Part shown: positions 49,101 to 61,430 of the stretch, piece by piece | Position numbering within the stretch: position 1 is the first letter of the stretch | Layout of the letters: each line of letters opens with the position of its first letter | DNA from: Luscinia megarhynchos | Lineage: Eukaryota; Chordata; Aves; Passeriformes; Turdidae | Reading direction: 5' to 3' | Assembly (NCBI GenBank): GCA_034336665.1 | Contig: CM067566.1 | Span: 29,852,330-29,916,329 of the forward strand | DNA: 64,000 nucleotides | Notes under the pieces: model-generated | Seen by the model: only the letters and a program-made list of their open reading frames with translations | Database searches by the model: none | Told to the model about the DNA's origin: nothing | Made by a program: the position numbers and the translations under genes

Positions 49101-51631
49101 TTCTTAGTGATTTTTCTACCAAATCCTATTGACATGAAAACCAGGAATGAAAGTCTTTGGAGTATGACCCATTTCAAGGTTATTTTTGTCTAGTATGTCA
49201 GAAGACTAGAAAAAATAAGTAAAAGTGATGTGTAATAGAAGGTGGCACTAAAGGTTATACAAAAAAAACCCTTAGAAACTTAGTAATTGATACTACTTTA
49301 CATATAAACTTACCTGGCATAATGCAGAGTATAGTAATATATTTCCTCCACAGTTGAATAAGCACTTCTTCAGCAGATTGCCTACCTTTGAAAGTAACAA
49401 ATATCAATTTAAATAGCTAACTTTTATATCTGGGAAAAAAAAAAACAGAGAAGAGAAAAACTGTAGTTTAGCAGTGGTAAGGTATTAGTAAAGTGTAAGT
49501 GAATTGTCAGAGCATCACATATACAATGCTAATGAGGCAGAGTACATCTTGCTGTAATACTGGAGGAGACCAAATATCTTTTGCATTAGCATATAAACTG
49601 TCATTCCAGTCCAGTATTTACATCCAGACAAACCTCAGCCTGTGATAAGTAGTGACTACTTTCCTTAGTCTCTGAATACCTGCTGGAAAAAGCTATGATG
49701 GAAGTAACCACTCCCTACATCCTCCATATCTTGTTTTAGCAGCATAAGTCTCTAAAATTATTATGTACTTTAAAAAAAAAAAAAAAAAACCAAACAGCCC
49801 TTTCAGATTAATACAAATGATGAAGTTTTCATATGATTGCCAGCACCAGGTAAGGTTCAAGTATCATATTCTTGCCTCTTGCCCCACCTTCAAAGCTGTT
49901 AGACCTGTCTAACTCAGGTTAGATTTGTAGGCTTCCCTACAGTACAGTACAGTAATGTAAACCAGTGGTGTATTTTCTTGTATAGAGTGTAGGTGCAGTA
50001 TTTTCCATCCCACACAGAGCTGAAATCTCCTTAGACTGACAGTTCATCCATTGCAGGAATCTAAACCCTTTGTGTTCTAAATTATGTTTTTAATCAACTC
50101 TCCTTTGCTTAGCAATCCATGACTACTCACCACTCCTTGGCCTCACCAGCCAGTGCAACCCAAGGGCTAGATCTTGTCATTAAAAATGACTGACAATTGC
50201 TGTGACACTTGTACTCTGTTCCACTCAGAAACTAATATATCTAGTTTTAAATTTAAACTTCTTGATTTACAGGGTTCTGATACCATGAAAATCTCAGACT
50301 AATCTGGTCTCTAAGGATCCTTCAGTGAGATGAACAGATAATAATGTAAAGAAGTAGAAACAAAATAATACACTTTAAATTAAATCTTGACACAAGCTCA
50401 GCTGTCTACAAAACAAATCCTTTTTGAATCATATTATTTAGTTACTTTTGTATTTTCTGTATGGCAGCATTATCCTAACACAAAGTATTCCTCTGTGGTT
50501 ATTACTTTTGTTCAATTATTTCCCTACAGGCAAAAATCTGCTGGTATCACGAAAGGCACCCAATGAATTCTCAAAGTAACCCTCACATGATGTAAAAAGC
50601 AATGCTCTTATTGCTCTTAACAGCAAGTTAAATCCCAAATTTGAAAAATAAAATGCAGGGCAAGAGGAGATCTCCATGCCTAAATCTCACCTAGCATCCT
50701 CTCTTCATAGATAAGACTCAGAAAGACCAGTTGGCTACACGAGGCTCTGTGGAGGAATTAAACCAATATATTCACTGTGCAGGAGTCTAGCAGTCGAAGA
50801 TTGCTAGGAGAAAAGAAAACCCAGCCTTCATTTTCTTGTTTTGATACATATCTCCTTTAAGCTCCAGAAAACAGACAGACAAAACAGGCTCACCACTTTC
50901 CAGTTGAGACATTTAAAAATATATCTACATATGATACTGAAATTCCATTCAGAGAGTATATAAGACTATGTAAGTTTAATGTGAACAGCCTAACTAAGCA
51001 TTTTAGGACTATGACAAGAAGATACTGCAGCAGTTGCTGACATGAAAGGGACGTGCATGCTGGTTATGAAACCCTTTTCCCCACTAGAACAGGGATTAGG
51101 GTCAGTCTGGCAGTCCCTTGTATGAGCAATGCCCCTAAATGTGAGGCTATGGGCAAATCTAGAAGTCTGAGATTTTTCTTTCTGTGTTCACTGGAATTTG
51201 AAAATACCATTGGAAGCTTTTTTTTAAGGGCACCTTGCTGGGAAAACAAAAGTTTCAGGGCAACTGCCAAAATGTTTGTTATAGGATTAATCTTATGCAA
51301 GGTTTTGATCATCTCTTGATTGCCTTAACTGAAATCAGACCTTTGATTAATGCTAACTGAATATTTTTAATATCTAATAAAAATGCAAGGTTGAGAGGTG
51401 CCAGCAAAGCATCTCTCCTAGCCATTCTTAGAGGGGATGTGATTTGAACTGTTCAACAATTGCCAGGATACCTCTCCAAGGTGTGGTACTTAGTTGTTCC
51501 CTTCTGCAGCCATCACAGACACATTCCTGCCTGATTTGTACGAGCCTGGGTAGTACACTCACATGTTACTTCCTTTTGGTATATGACTTCCAGAGGGCAT
51601 TCCTCAAGAATTCCTCTGAAGGGAAAAACCA
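46165..51631. other. Unique noncoding sequence
   Basis: No recognised genes. The first 200 bases after the LTR stay GC-rich and may be residual element sequence or flank. An A18 run lies at 49.77 kb. Several short AT-rich frames are open by chance. The stretch at 51.05-51.32 kb is open on both strands (88 and 82 codons) without recognisable family features. Confidence 0.6.
49772..49789 (+). repeat. A18 homopolymer
   Basis: An uninterrupted run of 18 A, with no recognised retroposon upstream. Confidence 0.9.
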
Positions 51632-51847
51632 GGCTGCCCCTATGTACCAAAGATGAGTTAATGGGGAAGAAGCCAGCCTGTCTGAACAGAGAAGTTTGGC
51701 TGGAGCTCAGGACAAGTGATGAGAGTTCATCACCCTTGAAAAAAAGGGGCCAGGTAACCCAGAAGAACCTTAAGGATGGCACAAGCTTGAGCTGAGAGAA
51801 AATGAGACAGGCCAAAGGCTTCTTACAACCTTAATGATTCTACGATT
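51632..51847 (+). mobile_element. CR1 LINE fragment, internally deleted
   Basis: In the plus orientation the frame from 51661 reads KKPACLNREVWLEL and continues, after one TGA stop at 51793, with EKMRQAKG. This matches the CR1 ORF2 linker between the endonuclease and reverse transcriptase domains, which typically reads like 'RRPAWLNRELLLEL ... REKIRRAK'. At about 51819 the sequence jumps straight to a CR1 3' tail (CTTACAACCTTAATGATTCT then ACGATT). The whole reverse transcriptase domain is therefore missing. The copy is 5'-truncated as well and cannot be active. Confidence 0.8.
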
Positions 51848-53330
51848 GCAGTGAACACATAAAACTACTGCTATACTCGTGCACAAAAAGGGAAACAGAA
51901 TGCTGGGTGTCCTCAGGACTGGGACTATGGAGAACATGATGAGGACACCAGAGTTTCCTTTGTGATCCTCCAGGACCTTTGTAGTTCCTGAACTGAGTGA
52001 CAAATGTGTTTTGTGTGTCAGACACAGAAGCTGCCCTTAGAGCATGGCTGCTGGTATTATCACTCTGCAAGCAGCAGTTATCAGGTTTTTAATGGAGGCT
52101 GGCAAGCTGAATGCTGTACCTGATTGGGATGAACAAAACTCATAGAGAGAACTGGCTCTGAAGAAAGATTAGATAGAATTTGACCCCAAGTAATAAATGA
52201 TTGACAAAAATGTGCAAATTTAAGTGGAAGATGCCATTTGAAACTGTTTCTTTAATTCACTGCAGTACTTATAATTCATACTTTATAATTCATACTTTCT
52301 AACATTCAAAATAGTAACTTAATTTATAGCCTAATCTATATTAATAAAAACAGAATCTTTAAACAGTTCTTTTCTCTTCTCAGAAGAAAACCTTCATATG
52401 CCTTTATTATCACTGATAGGAAATTTCATTTCCTGAGCTGGTCAGAAATCTCTACTGAATTTTCTGCAGCTGATAACTTGAAATCATTCTTTTCATTGCA
52501 ATAAGCTTTTTCTTCATGTCTGAGGGTTTTTTTGCCTGTGTTCACTTGTCTCCTGATGATTTTTTTTTGATAGAAGATCCCCTTTGTTTCCTGAACATAT
52601 TTGGTAGAATGCTCTTGCAGACTAGCTTTTGTAAAAGTGTATTTAGAAATTCAGTTCCCACAGAAAATAAACCCAAAGCTTCCATCTATGAGGTTTATTA
52701 AAATAGTCCCCCTTCTCTCCTTCATCCAGAAAGAGAGGTTTTGACTGAGTTTTCAAGATTTTTGCTTTTCTGTTCCAGGGCCTGTTTTCAAAATGCCAGA
52801 AAGCACTGATGATATTTAAAAAAGTCTAATTGTATTGCCTTCCCTTTGTCAATATATTGATATGTCTCCCTATTCTTTGCATATTTATAATATGAGAGAG
52901 TAATGTGAAATATATTCTTTTTCTTGCTGTATACAAAAGTATTCAAGCATATGTCTGATGCAAACAAGAGAAGAGTTCAGACAAAGTAATAAATTGTCAG
53001 TGAGACTGATACTGAAATTTATTTATTAAAGGAGAACCAGCATACAAATATTTTCTCAGAGTGAATGCTCTTTTCCAGGGAAACCATATGTGCATATTCT
53101 CTTGTATTCAGAGCAGATTTAGTCATCGAAGACTACAACCTAATGACAATTAAAATATGTTTTGAAATTGATTATTTGGTACTTAGGGCTGAAGATATAA
53201 GGAATGCTGGAAATAACTAATATTATTTGAAATACTTCAATAATGAACATTTTTGTGTTTTTCTTATCTATGGAAGAAGTTTCATAGAAAGGCAGAGTTT
53301 GATGGAGAACATGCATTTATTACTTCATGT
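51848..53330. other. Unique noncoding sequence
   Basis: AT-rich DNA with no recognised genes or transposons. It contains a 14-base tandem duplication at 52.27 kb. Overlapping antisense frames (76-77 codons) at 51.77-52.07 kb show no recognisable domain. Confidence 0.6.
52271..52298. repeat. Perfect 14-bp tandem duplication
   Basis: ATAATTCATACTTT occurs twice in direct succession, at 52271-52284 and 52285-52298. Confidence 0.92.
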
Positions 53331-53402
53331 ACAATTGGACCCATTGATCACAAGGATCTTTTCCAATGTAAATGACTCTATAATTCTATAGTTCTATGAT
53401 TC
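53331..53402 (+). mobile_element. CR1 LINE 3' tail
   Basis: CAATTGGACCCATTGATCAC, then AAGGATCTTTTCCAATGTAA, then ATGACTCTATAATTCTATAG and TTCTATGATTCC, corresponds to the CR1 3' untranslated end with its terminal ATTCTATGA-type repeats. Only about 70 bases remain. Orientation is plus. Confidence 0.88.
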
Positions 53403-53421
53403 CATATGCCATATGCCATAT
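53402..53421. repeat. (CCATATG)n short tandem repeat
   Basis: Nearly three copies of CCATATG immediately after the CR1 tail. It may be local slippage at the insertion boundary. Confidence 0.75.
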
Positions 53422-55987
53422 TCCACATGTCTTTGGTTTCAGACTCTCTTCATTTTAGCCTCCTCAAAGAATGAGAAAATCAGTCTGTGACCTGTCTTCA
53501 AATTGGAGCTGTTTAACTAGTTGAATACAAAAAAGTCATGATACTTTAAAAAAAAATCAACTGCTTTAACAAGAGACTTGCCTATTTTTATGATATTGAT
53601 GCATATCCTGAGAAATCTTGTTGGATTTAACTCTCAGAAAGGACTATTTAACTATTGAAAACTAACAGTGGTCCAACCCTCATGTTTTCCAGCACTGAAG
53701 AAAAGCAGCAAGAAAATCAGAATGGACTCTATCTTACAGTGAGTAAATCTTCTAAAGATACCCTCCCATTTTGCCATGGTGGGTGGAAGGGTTTTTTACA
53801 CTGGTTTTAGATAAACTAAGATTTATATAATTACTGTTTTGGGACTACCTTGCCTCTCACATTAATTGAAGAGGGTGAAATAATCACTGCTTGGCAATGT
53901 ACAGCTGTGGCATCAAGGCTATATGTATAAAAATGAGAAAGAATATATTTGCAAGTAAGATATTTGGATTTCATTGAACATGAGAAATACTGCATGTGGG
54001 GCCTTCAATTTGTTTTCTCTTTTAAAGATCAGCCTTGCTTTAAAGCTTTGGACAGAAATTTTCCTTGTTCCCTTACATAAATCCTTTTATTGAACCAGAA
54101 ATAAAAATATCAATATTTAACCCTATAGCTGCTACTTTCTTACAAACCAGATTTTCAACTACAGAAAGAGAGACAAAGTTCTCTTTTAACTGAAAAAAAT
54201 GACAAATTATACATAAAGGAAAGAAAAAAATTGCCATTTTTTGTTTGTATATATAAGGATCAGTGTGGTAATTAGCTAAGTGTGTCTGCAAGGCATATGT
54301 AATTGTTAATCACATATAGGACAGGATCTTTATTTATGACTTGTTTGTGTTATGACAGAGAAACCTTGCTTATCCAGGGCTTGAAGTGACAGTTTTTTCT
54401 TATATCAAAAAAGAAGTGCATTCTCCTCTCAGATTTTACAACCCAGTTCTAGGGGAAATGAAGGCACATTCTCAAGTGAGCAGAATTTTAGCACAACAAC
54501 AGACTTTTACAAAATATTACATTCCCACTTACAAAATGTGGCAGTATTTTCACTTTTTAATCAAACACTTTGTGAAAATACCTCATAAATGCATAAGAGT
54601 TCCTTTTGGGCTAAGTAGAGCTAAATAATTTCTTTTATAGTAATGGATGCCTTTATAATAGAATACGGAGAACAGAACAGAAGGGTTTTTGCAACAATAG
54701 AAGTAAAACAAAATGTACCTATTGTGCCATTAAACAAGGGCATTTGGTGTCAGAACTGCTAAAAGCCTGAAACCACAATGGAAGCAGCTAATTATTTTTT
54801 TTAAAATTAATGTTTCTGAGAAAAACTTCCAGAAAAAATACAGAGCTTAGTGAATAAGAAAATGTTTTCTGAGTGTTTATGTATTAGTGTTTTTGCCATT
54901 ATGTGGTAATTAATTTTCATTCTTCTTAAATAAAATCATTCTAATCGTGCTACATGTTAAAATTTAGTTCAAAAAAACCCACAAGATTTATTTTTCCTCT
55001 TTTTTCTCCCCTTGAACAACTGAACAGAGTTCATACTAACTGATTTAGATCTGCTATTTAATCTCTGGGCCAGAGTTTTGTGGATTATGTGTGTAGTCCA
55101 GACATCCAAACTCAACAATCTGACATTTCTTCATATTTCCTGAAAATTAAGGATTTCTGAAATGTCTAAAACCATCTGAGAATTCTAGACCTATTCAGAA
55201 GCCCAAGAGTTATGCTCTTCCCAATGCTCTTCCCTATTTTCACTCTTACACAAGGAAACTATTGATCAATAGATTGTACAACATCAAAAATTAGTTTCAA
55301 GCTCCACTTGGCCTTGCTACCTTCCTAGCTTTAGTGTATCACCTTATATATACTGCAAATGAAGGTAGCTAACATTTAATATTGAATAACTTATAAAAAA
55401 CTGACCTGTTTTGGTGTCCATTTTCCTTGTTCCCTTCCCTAGAATGATGCCTTTTCAAGAAGGACTTTCCCGGGAAATGATTCTTACCTGCAGATGCCTG
55501 TGACAAAGCTCATGCTTCTGACACAGTGAAGGCATCCACATTGATCAATCTTTTTTATTAAGGATGAGGAGCAGAAAACAAATCCTCTTAAACACCACTA
55601 TTCTGAAACACAACAACGACCACATCCTGACTTGTGTTGTGCATGAGAAACTCTCTCCACAGTGTCTGCAGCTGCCTTCCTTCAGCAGGGAGAATTGCTA
55701 TTGACAGAGCTCCTGCAGCTTTGCTCTCTGTTACCAGGCACTGTTATTGAGCAAGACAGCTCCAGAGAGGGTGAGCTGCACATTGGAACTGATGCAGTGC
55801 AGCATGGAACAGAGACAGAGACATCCTTTGCAGAACTCTAACTTCTGCATGAGCCCTAATGAGCCAGGCTGTCCTTCTGCTCACCCACAGTGACTCTTCT
55901 CACAGAAAACAAACTCAGTTCTTAAATCCAAGTGCTTAGGGATAACACATGTAAAAGTCAAACACTGAAAGGCTTTTTTCTTTCTTT

Positions 55988-55992
<5 letters not shown>
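53422..55992. other. Unique noncoding, GC-richer patch near the end
   Basis: AT-rich to about 55.4 kb. The part at about 55.44-55.93 kb is less AT-rich and resembles exon or repeat sequence in composition. On its minus strand there is an AATAAAAAAG-type signal near 55.55 kb. No coding frame or known repeat is recognised there. Confidence 0.5.
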
Positions 55993-56026
<34 letters not shown>

Positions 56027-56035
56027 TGTTCTGCA
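55993..56035 (-). repeat. T43 homopolymer
   Basis: Forty-three consecutive T on the plus strand, the longest homopolymer in the window. Read on the minus strand it is a poly(A) following an open frame (from 56259) whose last residues are then all lysine. The lysine tail is an artefact of the homopolymer. Whether the tract is a retroposon tail or an expanded simple repeat cannot be decided here. Confidence 0.9.
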
Positions 56036-56893
56036 TAGAATATCATGTTCTGAAGTTCTGCTTTTGTGGTAAATTCAATGGAACGCTTGGAGAAATGTGA
56101 TTTTGGTTGAGTAACCAAAAGGCTGAAGTCATGAAGCACTTGACTGAAAAGGCTCCTTAAAGTGCCAACTGCTTTTAAAATTGTTAAAAGGAAAGTAGTT
56201 ATGAGAGAAAAACAAAAAAAGGGCATTGAATTGCTGAAAGGGCAGTATAAAATAACCACATAAAATAATAATGTAAAATAAAGACAGGTAAATGAAGCAT
56301 TTAAAGAAACTTTCTAACATTATATGACTGGCAGAACACCTCACATAGTGAATTAAATTGCAGCCATCTCAATGAGGATATCACTGAAAATGACAATGGT
56401 GAAGAATATATGGTATATACAAAGAGATAACATACATTAATAGCTTTCAAAAGTTGTTCCATGTTACAGTGTAACTTTTTGGCTCTTTTTTGAACCTCTT
56501 CTCCATTAACTCAATCCTCAATTATGAATGCTAGAGCATCAGTTTTATTCATGTAACATAAAACAATACTTAATTGTAAGACTAAAATACTTTAAGGTCT
56601 TGCTTCTGCTGGCTCTTTTTGCAGAGATTATGCTCAAAATTGCAGCATTTCTTCATAGCATTCAGTAATAGTAAAGAAATTGCTTGGTTTTTGACCACAA
56701 ACTATTTATCCCATTTTTCACAAATAGTTTTTGTTTCCTGAAACTGCTGAAAAAAATGACATTTCTTTTCTAATTCTATTAGCAGCAAATTAAGAGAGTT
56801 GATTAAGTATTTTGCAGGGGTAATTTTATTAAAATTAACGTGGTCATAGTGGTTTTTATGCAAGTTCATATGTTAGCCTTCCATTTCATTTTG

Positions 56894-56948
56894 TTTCATT
56901 TCATTTCATTTCATTTCATTTCATTTCATTTCATTTCATTTCATTTCA
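56894..56948 (+). repeat. (TTTCA)11 pentanucleotide microsatellite
   Basis: Eleven perfect TTTCA units in a row, preceded by two degenerate copies (ATTTCATTTTG). The run has no internal interruption, which suggests recent or ongoing length change. Confidence 0.97.
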
Positions 56949-59014
56949 TAACAAGTTAGGACATCTTTTGAATTAATTTTTTTCCTTTTTTCCCTATATA
57001 AAAATATTTTGAATTGTATGCATATCTAACCTCTACATTTGACAATTTTATATTCTTTTAGTGATGCAGTGATTTAGGGTTTTTCTCATCTTTCTCTTTC
57101 ATTGTAGACTTACTGTGTCTCCATTTGTATGCTATCTATAACATATTGAATAATTTTTATGCAATGGTTTAAAGTGGATATATACAATAATAAAATCAAT
57201 AAAATGAAAGCCTCTAGTCACTTTTCCTTTATTTTAATTTTTCTGCCAAAATGACAATTTGTTGTCTTTTTCAGTTCTTTTTCTAATACTTTAAAACTAT
57301 TTGCTTCTGTTCTTACTTTCATTCTCAGCCACTACCATTGGTTTTTGTTCTCCTCTGTTTCCACCTTTGTTGCTTCCTTTTCAGGTTTCTCCATGTGCCA
57401 GCCTGCGAGTGACTCACTGTATCCTTGTCCCAGGAAGAAAAATTGTACAGAGTGTTGTGTAAAACAAGTTGTCTGTCTTTGTAATGACCTATTTGCTTTC
57501 CTCTTCTCTGTTGAAAGGGTATAAAGGGGTGCTTTATTATATTGAGTAACTTGGCTTAAATAGTCTCTTTAGTAGACAAACTAGGGTTTTTCTCATTTTC
57601 CCCTGCATTTAGCTGAGGATATTTTTCTAAAAAACTTTTCTGAAGAACTTTCTGAAAAAGTTCTGAGCTCAAGTTTGTTCTGTTAAAGAATACTCGAGTC
57701 CATGCTTAGGAAGAACTTAATTACATCAGATTAGTATCTTTTCAGTTCACATTTCATTAAGAGAAGTCCTAGTTTTTAAGTAGATTCACCATGTCTTTCC
57801 ACTTATTTAGTTTGTGTTCCTTTAAAGCTTAGAGGTTTTTTTCAGAGACGGGAACATTCTCTGGTACATGGTTATTGCATATGTGCAAGACTGTTCAAAT
57901 GATGGACTTCTGGATTTCTACTGATTATCTGCATTGATTGTACAGATAACTGCCTACATTTTGGGGATTTTTTTTGAAAACTGTGCTGTTTGACGACCAA
58001 GAGAGCTTGTATATTTTATATAAACAAGTGCAGATTTTCTAAATAAAAACTGCAGGTGGTATTTGTCTTGTTGGATTTTTATATACTTGTAACATAGAGG
58101 AATGGGAATGCTTTATATTGTTTACTGTGATCCACAGAGTAGTATATGACACTGTTACAAAACAGGCAACAGCTATTTTCCTCTAAAATTGTAGTAGAAT
58201 CAAAGGAGTGAAGAATTTTCTGGTATCTTATTCTCTAACCCTTAAATAACACATTGGTTTGGATTAGAGGAAACACTCTCTGCTTTAAGTAATACTTACC
58301 AGAAGTTACTAAAACCTCATACACCTATGAAACACATCCCCCTCCAGGAACAAACTAATGGAAAAGACATGGTGGTTTGTAGCTTTCCAGAAGCACAAGT
58401 GGCCATTTGTGCTGTTGTGTGAGTACTCTGTTAGAAACCTATTAAACAGGCCCCATCCCCAGAAAATCTGGATTTCTAGCAAACCTTAAAGCTGAACATT
58501 TGTAATGCAGCTCACTAATGACTTGTGAAAATTGAAAACTTAGGAAACTGTAACTCTATTCATTGTAGAAAAGTGCCTTTCTTTTTTTTCCTGAACACAG
58601 GATTTAGCATAAGGATATGCAATTAGAATATTCATAGAGAAATAACATTAATATGATTGTTTGAAAAGCAGGATTTGCCTTAATAAAAGTCTATCCAACT
58701 TGTTCTCTCAGGAATCCTGCTGGAATATAGCTGATATAAAATCTTAAAATACTAGGAAAAATCTCCATCAGGCCTGCATTTATTCATGTTGGGTGAAAGC
58801 CAGTACTAAAGGCAATGGAACTATTATTCCAGAGCTGGATTTGGCCCAGATGTCTGTCCTGTTTACACATGTGAAAACCCATTAAACTTATGGTGCTTGC
58901 AATTATATAATTTGAGGCCAAATCATTGTTCTTGTTGAGCAACTTAAATTGAACTTAATGTAAAATTTGACCATTGTATTATTGTATGGATAAATCCTAT
59001 TCAGATGACATATA

Positions 59015-59028
59015 GTGTGTGTGTGTGT
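59015..59028. repeat. (GT)7 microsatellite
   Basis: A perfect run of seven GT dinucleotides. Confidence 0.92.
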
Positions 59029-60062
59029 CAGTACATCTGAACAGGAAATTTATAAGTGCTTTACTTTTTTTATTATGTTGAGTTTGCTGATGGATGGATT
59101 CATGGACAGGGCATAATGATTGGGTTAAAATCACAAATGTGTCAGAGTTGTAATATACTATTCTCTTATAGTGTATGAAACAAGAGATACAGAAAGGATT
59201 TAGAGGAAAATGACAGGATGATGAAAAAAGATGATGCTAGCAAGACCTTTAATTTTGTTTTACTGAGGAAATCAGATTGCAAGAATGACAGTCATGTAGA
59301 ATGAGTTTATGTTCATTCAGAGAGGGGAGGGTCAGAGCTTAGGCAGGAAACTCGCAGTGCAGACCACGGTGAAAATTCAGATCCTGGAGCTTGTTTGCTG
59401 AGTAGTTGACATGCTGGATTATTGGTTAAAGAAGAAATCAAGTTTCTGATATTCTGTTTTAGAAATGATAACGGAAACAGCATAATTACAATAACACATA
59501 TAAGAAAAAAATAATTATAATTTTAACCACTTCTATATACTGATATATAGTAGGGGGAAAATACAAAGTTTCTTTGTTCAATCTACACTCATCATACAAA
59601 CTTCTATTTACACATAAAATATGAATATATTATTCCTGTCTGCAGAGAATCTACCAAAGTTCTGTTTTATCTGAGCAGGTTAGACTTAAGTTCCACTTGA
59701 TAAAGAAAACTTGGTGAAGCTTTCTCAGTTCAAACAAGACCAGACAGGCTGTAACAGTCTGGACATAACCCGCAAATGGAACAATATTTCTTTTCCTAAC
59801 TTTCTGAATATAAACTTGAAAAAGATGATGGGTATCTGTGGTGAAGTTTCTTCTGGTGGGAAGTGCTTCTCTGACATGATGTGCTTTTGCCATAAACAGA
59901 CTTCTGCAAAAAGCTTTTCATGACTTGTTGGAAGTAAATCCCTGTTTTGTTCCTGGAGCTGGAACTGGCATGATACAGAGGGCTGTAGCAGAAGTCCCTG
60001 AAAGGACAGATCTTCCTGTAATGGAGACAAGACTGATGACCTCTGCTGGCTTGCTGGTGGGA

Positions 60063-60104
60063 GCATCTGCTATCACATCAGGGGCATCTGCTATCACATC
60101 AGGG
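60063..60104. repeat. Perfect 21-bp tandem duplication
   Basis: A 21-base unit beginning GCATCTGCTATCACATC occurs twice, at 60063-60083 and 60084-60104, without mismatches. Because 21 is a multiple of three it keeps the local plus-strand frame open (peptide GASAITS twice), but no gene is recognised. Confidence 0.93.
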
Positions 60105-61415
60105 GCTCCTCATTACCTGTCCCCACACAGACCAGTAATGATTTTCAGAGGAAATGAAGCTAAGAACAAAAGTAATCTCCCAGAAATGAAACCATTAAGA
60201 CAAGATAGTGGTAATAATAGCAGATTTCAAGGAGATTAGAACGATAAAACTCATTTACAAATGAGCTGATTTTAACTGGAAGTGGTATTGGGAGAGAATG
60301 TACCTCAGATTGTTTTAATCTGAAACTGAAGTTTTCTTTCTCCTCTCTTCCACTCTCTGCAGAAATAACCTTCAGGGCAAGTAAATACTTTGGCTTGGGG
60401 GAAGTTTGAGCATTGTTCAATACTGTAAATAATCATGTTCATGTCACTTTGGAATTGATTTGAGACTAGTTCTTCTGTGCCAAAATGCTGTCATGCCTCT
60501 CTGCCATCCTGGTATCCTCATAGTCCTTAGAGGAACTGGCATGCAGCACAGAAGCTCTTGCAGATGCAGATAACATGAGCCATGCTAAAAGAAATTTCAA
60601 TTTTTTTCTTCAGTACTTTTCTACTAACAAATTGCTTTCCAAAGCAATATTCAGCTAACACATTTGTTTCATATGGTAGCCTTCTGAGCAGTGAGAGACA
60701 TTTGCAAATGTTTTGTTGAGTCAGAACAACATCTATATATTCTGTAAGCACTATGAGAATTCTTTCCTATAATTTGAAATTCTATATATATAGTATTATT
60801 TTCAGAAAAATTGTGGAAGATTGTCAGTTGTGACATTTCTCTAGTTTGAAAAGTATTTCTGTAGATTGCTTCTCATTCTGCATATGTACTGTATTCTCTT
60901 CTAACAAGATAAATCTACTGCAAGTCTTGAAATGTCAGTCCTTTGTGGAAAAAAATTGTACCTGACAGTAGAGGTTATTTGTTCTTTGCAAAGAATTATA
61001 TCTGACTCTGACTCATTAAATTATGCATGGATCCTAATGTTTTTAAATGATTTTATTGATTTTCAATAATTGAGGTAATAATCTTTAAGGTAATAAGATT
61101 ATCTAGTAGGTGTTTACATGACAGACTGCAATGGTCTAGTTTCTGAGTATGTATAGTATCATAGTTGAAAGTATAACATGGCAAAATGAATCAGTGTTTA
61201 ATTTTTCTCTGATTTTATAATTTTAATGGGATAGAAAGAAACTGAAATATTGAGGTTAAATTGGTTTAAAATGTGAAGAATCTATTATATGATTGAATAG
61301 TCAGGTTTTCTCATCATTAGAGAGAGACATTCTCTCCCTTCTTTAAATCAGGGCGAGTTTTTCATTAGATGTCTAAAAAAGTAAGGTTGCATTTTTCAGC
61401 TGTCATCTATTAAGC

Positions 61416-61430
61416 TTTTTTTTTTTTTTT
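61416..61430. repeat. T15 homopolymer
   Basis: An uninterrupted run of 15 T in noncoding sequence. Confidence 0.9.

Noticed and set aside
55936..56259. 107-codon minus-strand frame with a poly-lysine tail
   Set aside because: The lysines come from translating the T43 homopolymer.
57384..57530. TTTTCAG followed by a short cysteine-rich frame
   Set aside because: Cysteine-rich appearance alone is not evidence. No recognised domain and no donor site that decides an exon.
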